A DNA stretch of 12,687 bases from JACCQS01 sp050999295 (lineage in GTDB: Bacteria; Actinomycetota; Actinomycetes; Mycobacteriales; Geodermatophilaceae), in contig JBPCPI010000227.1 of assembly GCA_050999295.1 (NCBI GenBank), positions 1 through 12,687 of the forward strand. The letters are read 5' to 3'. This document shows, one piece after another, positions 1 through 5,022 of the stretch; position 1 is the first letter of the stretch, and each line of letters opens with the position of its first letter. A program made the translations under genes and the position numbers. The notes under the pieces are model-generated. The model did no database searches and was not told where the DNA came from. It saw nothing but the letters and a program-made list of their open reading frames with translations.

Positions 1-137
1 GTGTCGCCCATCGCGCTGACCACCACGACCACGCTGTCACCACGGCGTCGGGCATCGACGATCCGCAGAGCAACCCGCTTGATGTGCTCGGCGGTGGCCA
101 CCGAAGATCCGCCGTACTTCTGCACGATCACGCCCAC
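1..137 (-). CDS. lysC: Aspartokinase, N-terminal fragment (runs off the window)
   Basis: The first 45 codons of aspartate kinase, which phosphorylates aspartate at the start of the lysine, threonine and methionine (diaminopimelate) pathway in the cytoplasm. The reverse strand reads GVIVQKYGGSSVATAEHIKR after a GTG start. It contains the KYGGSS nucleotide-binding motif at about residues 7-12 and ends in VVVVVSAMGD, both hallmarks of the family N-terminus. The rest lies left of base 1. GTG at 137-135 is chosen because it places KYGG at the usual distance from the start; a second GTG lies two codons in, at 131-129. No Shine-Dalgarno sequence precedes either, so leaderless translation is possible. 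The gene is divergent from leuA, an arrangement known from Mycobacterium. Confidence 0.93.
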   Translation of the reverse strand, partial: MGVIVQKYGGSSVATAEHIKRVALRIVDARRRGDSVVVVVSAMGD

Positions 138-145
138 AGGTCATC

Positions 146-151
146 AGAGTA
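146..151 (-). promoter_or_regulatory. Candidate -10 box for lysC
   Basis: On the reverse strand TACTCT (fits TAnnnT) ends 8 nt before the GTG start of lysC, so transcription would begin at or next to the start codon. No convincing -35 hexamer is seen at the right distance. The same hexamer TACTCT serves as the proposed -10 of the repressor gene at 2208-2213. This is a weak call based on spacing only. Confidence 0.3.
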
Positions 152-191
152 CCGAGGTGTCGATCTGAGCCTGCGCTACGCTGTGGACAAC

Positions 192-242
192 ATGAACGGC
201 GCTCTGCTCCTTAGCCGCCGCGACGAGGCCCTCCACTCCTAG
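192..242 (+). CDS. Leucine-rich leader peptide of leuA
   Basis: A 16-codon ORF, M-N-G-A-L-L-L-S-R-R-D-E-A-L-H-S, ending in TAG. Three consecutive leucine codons (CTG CTC CTT, 204-212) lie just before the first arm of an 11-bp hairpin that begins at base 218, and a fourth leucine codon lies inside the loop. This is the classical layout of an amino-acid-sensing leader peptide upstream of a leucine biosynthesis gene. No good Shine-Dalgarno sequence is seen (only GTGGAC just upstream). A possible -10 box TACGCT at 177-182 would place the transcript start near the ATG, so the peptide may be translated without a leader. It is too short to support by homology; the call rests on position, the Leu run and the RNA structure. 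Confidence 0.72.
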   Translation: MNGALLLSRRDEALHS

Positions 243-329
243 GCCGGCCCCCTCGTCGCGGGTTCGCTGTTGCGCCGGTCGCCTTCGCTCGTGATGTACC
301 CGAGTGAAGTGGCGACTTCCAGGTAGGAG
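218..329 (+). promoter_or_regulatory. leuA leader RNA: two hairpins and a loop-to-RBS pseudoknot
   Basis: Hairpin A pairs 218-228 with 251-261 (11 perfect pairs, CCGCGACGAGG/CCTCGTCGCGG). Its 22-nt loop contains CTCCTA at 236-241, the exact complement of TAGGAG at 324-329, the leuA Shine-Dalgarno. Hairpin B pairs 278-283 with 311-316 and 284-291 with 301-308 (14 pairs, one G-U, a 2-nt bulge) and ends 4 nt before the Shine-Dalgarno region. A small alternative hairpin, 306-310 with 315-319, excludes B. No U-tract follows A or B, so control of translation start is more likely than classical termination. A conserved leuA-leader pseudoknot (LEU element) is known in Actinobacteria; membership here is inferred. 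The anti-SD overlaps the leader stop codon (240-242), coupling peptide translation to RBS access. Confidence 0.65.
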
Positions 330-337
330 CCCCGATC

Positions 338-2128
338 GTGACCAGCACCGTGTACGACGACAGCGCAATTGGCGTACCGGCCAGCCAGGCTTCCGGACAT
401 CCCTCCGCCGTGGATCATGCGGCCCGGCAACAGCCATCCGGGATGCCGATCCACAAGTACGAACCGTTCGGTGGGATTTCATTGCCCGGCCGCACGTGGC
501 CAGACCGGGTGATCGACCGAGCCCCGCTGTGGTGTGCGGTCGACCTGCGCGACGGCAATCAGGCGCTGATCGACCCGATGACGCCGGCCCGCAAACTGCG
601 GATGTTCAAGCTGCTGGTCGCGATGGGTTACAAGGAGATCGAGGTGGGTTTCCCGGCCGCGAGCCAGACCGACTTCGACTTCATCCGGCAGATCATCGAA
701 TCCGATGCGATTCCTGACGACGTGACCATCCAGGTCCTCACCCAGGCTCGCGACGAGCTGATCGAGCGGACCTTCGAGTCGATCCGGGGCGCGCGCGAGG
801 CGATCGTGCACCTGTACAACTCCACGTCCACCCTGCAGCGCCGGGTCGTGTTCGGGCTGGACACCGACGGCATCACCAACATCGCGCGCAACGGGGCGCA
901 GCAGTGCCTCAAACACGCTGAGTATCAACGAGACACGTTCGTACGATTCGAGTACTCCCCCGAGTCCTACACCGGAACCGAACTCCCGTACGCCGCTGAA
1001 GTCTGCAACGCGGTCAACGACATCTGGGAGCCCTCACACGATCGCCCGGTCATCATCAACCTGCCGGCGACTGTCGAGATGGCTACGCCCAACGTGTACG
1101 CGGATTCGATCGAGTGGATGCACCGCCACCTGGCGCACCGGGAGAATGTCGTCCTGTCCCTGCACCCGCACAACGACCGCGGTACGGCCGTGGCCGCTGC
1201 CGAACTCGGCTTCCAGGCCGGCGCCGACCGGATCGAGGGCTGCCTGTTCGGCAACGGGGAGCGGACCGGCAACGTGTGCCTGGTGACCCTCGGGATGAAC
1301 CTGTTCAGCCAGGGCATCGACCCGAAGATCGACTTCTCCCAGATCGACGAGGTCCGCCGTACGGTCGAATACTGCAACCAGCTGCCGGTGGCTGAGCGGC
1401 ACCCCTACGGCGGGGACCTGGTCTACACGGCGTTCTCCGGATCGCATCAGGACGCGATCAACAAGGGCTTCGACTGGATGGCCCGTGATGCCGCGGCGGT
1501 CGACCGCACCGTCGATGAAATCACCTGGGCCGTACCGTATCTGCCGATCGATCCGAAGGACGTCGGGCGTACGCGCGAGGCCGTGATCCAGGTGAACCGC
1601 CAGTCCGGCAAGGGCGGGGTCGCGTATGTCATGAAGACCGAGCACCACCTGGACCTTCCCCGGCGACTGCAGATCGAGTTCAGCCAGGTCATCCAGACGT
1701 TCACAGAGGGCGAGGGCGGCGAGGTAAGCCCCGAGGCAATGTGGTTAGCCTTCCGCTCCGAATATCTGCCCGACCCGGGGGCGACGTGGGGGCGCTTGAA
1801 GCTGCGCGCTCACCGCAACTCGGCCGAGGCCGGGTCCGACGACGAGCTCGTCGTCGACATCGTCTTCGACGATGCCGCCCAGACCCTCACCGGCCGGGGT
1901 AACGGACCCATCGCTGCATTCATCGCCGCAGTCGCGACCCTCGGCATCGACGTCCGGGTCCTGGACTATGCCGAACACGCGCTGTCCTCCGGTGGTGACG
2001 CGGTTGCGGCCGCCTATGTCGAGTGCGCGATCGGTGACCAGGTGTTGTGGGGCGTGGGCATCGACCCGAACATCGTCACCGCCTCGCTGCGCGCGGTGGT
2101 CTCGGCGATCAACCGCTCCCTGCGCTGA
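338..2128 (+). CDS. leuA: 2-isopropylmalate synthase
   Basis: Condenses acetyl-CoA with 2-ketoisovalerate, the first committed step of leucine synthesis, in the cytoplasm. The 596-aa product has the long N-terminal arm of the actinobacterial form, then an HMGL-type TIM barrel (about 60-330) with DLRDGNQALIDPM (R71, D72: catalytic base region and metal ligand), HPHNDRG (H276, H278: metal ligands) and GNGERTGN (305-312). A linker and a C-terminal LeuA regulatory domain (about 470-596) follow, which in this family binds leucine for feedback inhibition. The GTG start is supported by AGGTAGGAG 8 nt upstream and by the conserved N-terminal arm. Extended stretches match my memory of the Mycobacterium tuberculosis enzyme closely. 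It is a single-gene unit with a hairpin just after the stop; expression is probably controlled by the leader RNA upstream. Confidence 0.97.
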   Translation: MTSTVYDDSAIGVPASQASGHPSAVDHAARQQPSGMPIHKYEPFGGISLPGRTWPDRVIDRAPLWCAVDLRDGNQALIDPMTPARKLRMFKLLVAMGYKEIEVGFPAASQTDFDFIRQIIESDAIPDDVTIQVLTQARDELIERTFESIRGAREAIVHLYNSTSTLQRRVVFGLDTDGITNIARNGAQQCLKHAEYQRDTFVRFEYSPESYTGTELPYAAEVCNAVNDIWEPSHDRPVIINLPATVEMATPNVYADSIEWMHRHLAHRENVVLSLHPHNDRGTAVAAAELGFQAGADRIEGCLFGNGERTGNVCLVTLGMNLFSQGIDPKIDFSQIDEVRRTVEYCNQLPVAERHPYGGDLVYTAFSGSHQDAINKGFDWMARDAAAVDRTVDEITWAVPYLPIDPKDVGRTREAVIQVNRQSGKGGVAYVMKTEHHLDLPRRLQIEFSQVIQTFTEGEGGEVSPEAMWLAFRSEYLPDPGATWGRLKLRAHRNSAEAGSDDELVVDIVFDDAAQTLTGRGNGPIAAFIAAVATLGIDVRVLDYAEHALSSGGDAVAAAYVECAIGDQVLWGVGIDPNIVTASLRAVVSAINRSLR

Positions 2129-2142
2129 CGGCCGCGTTCGAC

Positions 2143-2163
2143 CCGAGTTGATCATCAACTCGG
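2143..2163 (+). terminator. Hairpin terminator after leuA
   Basis: CCGAGTTG and CAACTCGG form an 8-bp perfect stem with loop ATCAT, 15 nt after the leuA stop. There is no U-tract, as is common for high-GC actinobacterial terminators. It could also act as an operator, but its position right after the stop favours termination. Confidence 0.6.
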
Positions 2164-2185
2164 AATCGTGATGGCAAAGGAATGC

Positions 2186-2213
2186 TTGCAAAGATACCTT
2201 TGTAGTCTACTCT
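2186..2213 (+). promoter_or_regulatory. Promoter of the repressor-exporter operon
   Basis: TTGCAA (-35, 2186-2191), a 16-bp spacer, then TACTCT (-10, 2208-2213). Transcription would start about 7 nt later, at or next to the GTG start codon at 2220, which has no Shine-Dalgarno sequence. This predicts a leaderless mRNA. Assigned from consensus and spacing, with no experimental data. Confidence 0.5.
2189..2202 (+). promoter_or_regulatory. Probable operator of the ArsR-like repressor
   Basis: CAAAGATACCTTTG is an imperfect palindrome (12 of 14 positions symmetric) lying between the -35 and -10 boxes, where a bound dimer would block RNA polymerase. A further GCAAAGG half-site at 2174-2180 directly repeats GCAAAGA at 2188-2194. 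The sequence is AT-rich compared with its surroundings. Autoregulation by the adjacent winged-helix protein is the natural reading, but is inferred. Confidence 0.5.
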
Positions 2214-2219
2214 TGCCAG

Positions 2220-2873
2220 GTGGGTGAACCTGAGCGTCGGTCGGAGCCGCAGCGCTGGCTGGATCCCACGTCCCTGAAAGCGCTGGCCCACCCCCTGCGT
2301 CTGGCCCTGCTGGAGCGGCTGGATGTCCGCGGCCAGGCGACCGCAACTTTGCTGGCCCAGGATCTGACCGAGTCCAGCGGTTCGACGAGCTACCACCTCC
2401 GGCAATTGGCCAGGCATGGATTCATCGAGGAGTCGGCAGGCGGCAACGGCCGTGAGCGCTGGTGGAAACCGGCCGCGGGGGGATGGGGGGTCAAGGACCC
2501 CGAGATGGTTCGCAACCCGACTTTGCGTCCGGCCACGGACATGGTCGTACGTACGACTCTCGATGCCGCACACCGGCGGATGATGGACGTGCTGCAGACG
2601 TGGTCCGATCACCCCCCGAGGTGGCGAGATGCGACTGTGCAGACGATCAGCCACTTCCAGTTGACCGCCGAGGAAGCAGTCGCGCTCAAGGACGAACTCA
2701 CCGAGGTGCTGGAGCGCTATCGCAGAACCGACTCCACGGAGGCCGGGAACGCGACGCCGGAGGACAGCTCCCGGGTCGAGGTCCACGTGTCCCTCTTCCC
2801 GCTCGACCCGCGGCTGTTGCCGCTGTTGGAGCCGACACCGGACGCTGCTCCGTCCGAGCCGGAGCGACGGTGA
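2220..2873 (+). CDS. ArsR-like winged-helix transcriptional repressor
   Basis: A 217-aa DNA-binding regulator. Residues about 16-84 form a winged helix of the ArsR/HTH_20 type: LDPTSLKALAHPLRLALLER, then a turn and recognition helix around SGSTSYHLRQLARHG (53-67), then a wing ending in RERWWKP. The C-terminal 120 residues are largely helical and probably hold the dimer and ligand part. No CxC-type metal motif is visible, so metal sensing is not supported. The GTG start is chosen because it sits at the predicted transcription start and immediately precedes the conserved domain. The last codons overlap the exporter gene by 4 nt (GTGA), so the two are translationally coupled. The likely role is to repress itself and the exporter until the transported compound binds; the ligand is unknown. 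Confidence 0.88.
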   Translation: MGEPERRSEPQRWLDPTSLKALAHPLRLALLERLDVRGQATATLLAQDLTESSGSTSYHLRQLARHGFIEESAGGNGRERWWKPAAGGWGVKDPEMVRNPTLRPATDMVVRTTLDAAHRRMMDVLQTWSDHPPRWRDATVQTISHFQLTAEEAVALKDELTEVLERYRRTDSTEAGNATPEDSSRVEVHVSLFPLDPRLLPLLEPTPDAAPSEPERR

Positions 2874-4144
2874 CGACCCACACGGGGACCCGGAAGGACC
2901 CGCTGGGCGCCAACTTCTGGCGGCTGCTCATCGCCAGCGCGGTCTCCAACCTCGGCGACGGGATCATCCGTACGGCCATCCCGCTGCTGGCTATCACGCT
3001 CACCCGCGACCCCGTTCTCATTGGCGCACTCACCTCGTTGTCGTTCCTGCCGTGGCTGTTGTTCGCCATCCCCGCGGGTGTTCTGGTGGACCGGATGGAC
3101 CGCCGGCGGGCGATGTCAACGGCGAACCTCGTCCGGGCCGGTGTGGTCGGCACACTCGTGGCCGCCATCGCCGTCGACCAGGTGAGCCTGGCGCTGCTCT
3201 ACGTGATCACCTTCTTCCTGGGAATCGCCGAGACCGTGTACGACAGCGCCTCTCGGGCCATGCTGCCGCAGGTCGTACGCCGTGATCAGCTGGATCGGGC
3301 CAACGGCCCACTGGCCTCCGCTGAAGTCGTCACCCAGGCATTCCTCGCCGCTCCCCTCGGTTCCTTCCTCTTCGCCTGGTTGGTGATCGCGCCATTCGTC
3401 AGCAGCGCGGTCGCGTATCTACTCGCGGCGTTGCTCATCCTAAGCATCGTGGGCAACCTGCGCCCAGTCCGTGCGCAGGCGACGCAGTCTGAGCCGATCA
3501 CCATCCGCGCCGACATCCGCGAGGGACTTCGGTGGCTCCGTCGGCACGAGCTACTGCGCGGCCTCGCGGTCATCGTCGGGTTGACGGCGGCGGCCGAGAC
3601 CATGGCGAGCAGCCTGCTCGTGCTCTACGTCGTCGACACGCTCGGCGTACCGGAGAGCGCGTTCGGCCTGTTCCTGGTCTCGGCCGGTATCGGTGGGCTG
3701 CTCGGCGGACTGGCCGCGGCACGGATGGCCGGCAGGCTCGGACGGATCGCGACCGTTGTGCTCAGTGCGGGGCTCACCAGCCTCGCCACGCTGGGCATGG
3801 GGCTGACCGGCAACGTATGGGTGGGAGCTGTGCTGTTCGGCGCTGTGGCGTTGTCGATCTCGGTCTTCGACGTGTTGGTGATCTCTCTGCGCCAGGCATT
3901 GATCCCGGAGCAACTCTTCGGCCGGGTCCAAGGGGCCTACCGCACCCTGGTGTGGGGACTGATCCCGGTCGGGGCGCTGGTCGGTGGGGTGCTCGCCGGC
4001 CTGACCAGCGTGCCCGTGACCTTTGTCATCTCCGGTGTCGTGCAAGCAGTTCTAGCGCTGATGTGTTGGCGCCTCCTGCACCGTCACCGCGATCAGGTCG
4101 AGGCTGCTCACCAACCTGCACCCGAGCCGAGTGCTGCCCATTGA
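2870..4144 (+). CDS. MFS efflux transporter (EntS/macrolide-efflux-like)
   Basis: A 424-aa inner-membrane exporter of the major facilitator superfamily with about 12 hydrophobic segments. An NLGDGIIRTAIPLL helix near residue 27 and the motif-A loop GVLVDRMDRRRAM (70-82) between helices 2 and 3 place it in the MFS_3 group, which includes enterobactin exporter EntS and macrolide efflux pumps. Length is normal for the family. The frame stays open much further upstream, but the part before GTG 2870 is the shadow of the repressor gene. GTG 2870 gives a normal N-terminus and a GTGA overlap with the repressor stop. Proton-driven export of a drug, siderophore or metabolite is likely; the substrate cannot be read from sequence. 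Only 19 bp separate its stop from the convergent next gene and no terminator is evident there. Confidence 0.9.
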   Translation: MTTHTGTRKDPLGANFWRLLIASAVSNLGDGIIRTAIPLLAITLTRDPVLIGALTSLSFLPWLLFAIPAGVLVDRMDRRRAMSTANLVRAGVVGTLVAAIAVDQVSLALLYVITFFLGIAETVYDSASRAMLPQVVRRDQLDRANGPLASAEVVTQAFLAAPLGSFLFAWLVIAPFVSSAVAYLLAALLILSIVGNLRPVRAQATQSEPITIRADIREGLRWLRRHELLRGLAVIVGLTAAAETMASSLLVLYVVDTLGVPESAFGLFLVSAGIGGLLGGLAAARMAGRLGRIATVVLSAGLTSLATLGMGLTGNVWVGAVLFGAVALSISVFDVLVISLRQALIPEQLFGRVQGAYRTLVWGLIPVGALVGGVLAGLTSVPVTFVISGVVQAVLALMCWRLLHRHRDQVEAAHQPAPEPSAAH

Positions 4145-4163
4145 TAAAGCCTGGTCGCCGCTT

Positions 4164-4481
4164 CTAGGCCGTCGCAGCCGTCGGTGGGGTCGGGAGCGGG
4201 ATCGCGACCGTCGATGGCGCCTCGGCGAGGATGGGTTCTGAGGGTACGAGCGAGGCCGTCAGGCCGCGAACGAGTTCAGGTACGTCCTCAGGTGCCAGTC
4301 GTAGCGTTGCCATGCAGACATCGTGGTCCCAGATCGACAGGACGACTCGCTCGACCTCGGGGTGGTAACTGACGCGCAGCATCCGGGCGGCAGCATCCCG
4401 GCCGGGAAGAACTGCTCCTCGGCGCGGCAGCGGGGTGACGCCCATGCTCAAGTGTGTGGCCAAGGCGTGGGCAATGTCCAT
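4164..4481 (-). CDS. Small conserved actinobacterial protein of unknown function
   Basis: About 105 aa, no predicted membrane segment. The core RVSYHPEVERVVLSIWDHD, followed by VCMATLRLAPEDVPELVRGL, resembles a small, widespread actinobacterial hypothetical family (strand-rich, with a conserved W and a DVP motif); I know no function for it. The C-terminus is a Pro/Ala/Thr-rich tail. The frame extends upstream to 4586, but those 35 residues are Arg/Gly/Pro-rich and look non-coding. I chose ATG 4481; GTG 4484 directly before it is equally possible, with a GGAGAGGA sequence about 12 nt further upstream. It is convergent with the exporter and lies downstream of the VOC gene in the same direction. 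Whether it belongs to that operon is unclear, as the gap is 126 bp. Confidence 0.7.
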   Translation of the reverse strand: MDIAHALATHLSMGVTPLPRRGAVLPGRDAAARMLRVSYHPEVERVVLSIWDHDVCMATLRLAPEDVPELVRGLTASLVPSEPILAEAPSTVAIPLPTPPTAATA

Positions 4482-4607
4482 CACCTGGCCCCGCGGTCCT
4501 CTCCTCGACCCAGCCAACGCCCCCTCTGGGCTCCACCTGGCTGCTCCACACCTCTGACCGCTACCGGGATGTTCTGGTTCCGGCATCCAGCAGATTGTCG
4601 TGCGGGG

Positions 4608-5022
4608 TCAGGTGGCGAAGACCTGCGCGTCGTCAGCAAATGCCTTGAACTCCAACGCATTGCCGGCCGGATCGAGGAAGAACATCGTCCATTGCTCGCC
4701 CGGTTCGCCGGCGAACCGCAGGTACGGCTCGATCACGAAAGCGGTTCCAGCAGCCCGTAGTCGGTCGGCCAGAGCATGAAAGTCCTTGACGGACAGCAGT
4801 ACCCCGAAGCGGGATCGGCACATCGTGACCGTCCACCGGGTTGTGCGCCCGGGGCCCGGCCCCGGGGCCGACGTGGGTGACGAACTGATGTCCGTACAGA
4901 TCCCAGTCCGCCCACGTCTCGCTGCTACGCCCCGGACGGCAGCCCAGCACGTTGCCGTAGAAGGCGGTAGCAGCCTCTAGATCGTCGACGGGGACCGCGA
5001 GATGAAAGCGCGTTTCAGGCAT
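4608..5022 (-). pseudogene. VOC (glyoxalase/bleomycin-resistance fold) protein, frameshifted
   Basis: Two overlapping reading frames together encode one VOC-superfamily protein of about 138 aa. The first 71 codons (5022-4810) give MPETRFHLAVPVDDLEAATA and continue to VDGHDVPIP. The rest (4808-4608, another frame) gives FGVLLSVKDFHALADRL and on to NALEFKAFADDAQVFAT. Members of this group normally read VP-x-x-HFG at the join. Here one base stands where a CAC codon is expected (base 4809), so 2 nt are missing and the histidine, a likely metal ligand with His7 and the Glu of LEFK, is lost. Without the shift it would be full length. Its ATG overlaps the end of the phosphodiesterase gene by 8 nt, so it is the last gene of that operon. 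A sequencing error is the main alternative to a true pseudogene. Confidence 0.82.

Noticed and set aside
144..482. A 112-codon reverse-strand frame across the leuA leader
   Set aside because: Arg-rich, no domain; it overlaps the leader peptide, hairpins and the leuA start, which explain the sequence better.
2462..2869. N-terminal extension of the exporter by 136 residues
   Set aside because: It is the out-of-frame shadow of the repressor gene; GTG 2870 gives the normal MFS N-terminus and a GTGA overlap.
4845..4870. Very GC-rich palindromic tract (GGGGCCCGGCCCCGGGGCC) as a terminator
   Set aside because: It lies inside the VOC coding sequence and translates as a normal Gly/Pro loop before the VDGHDVP block.
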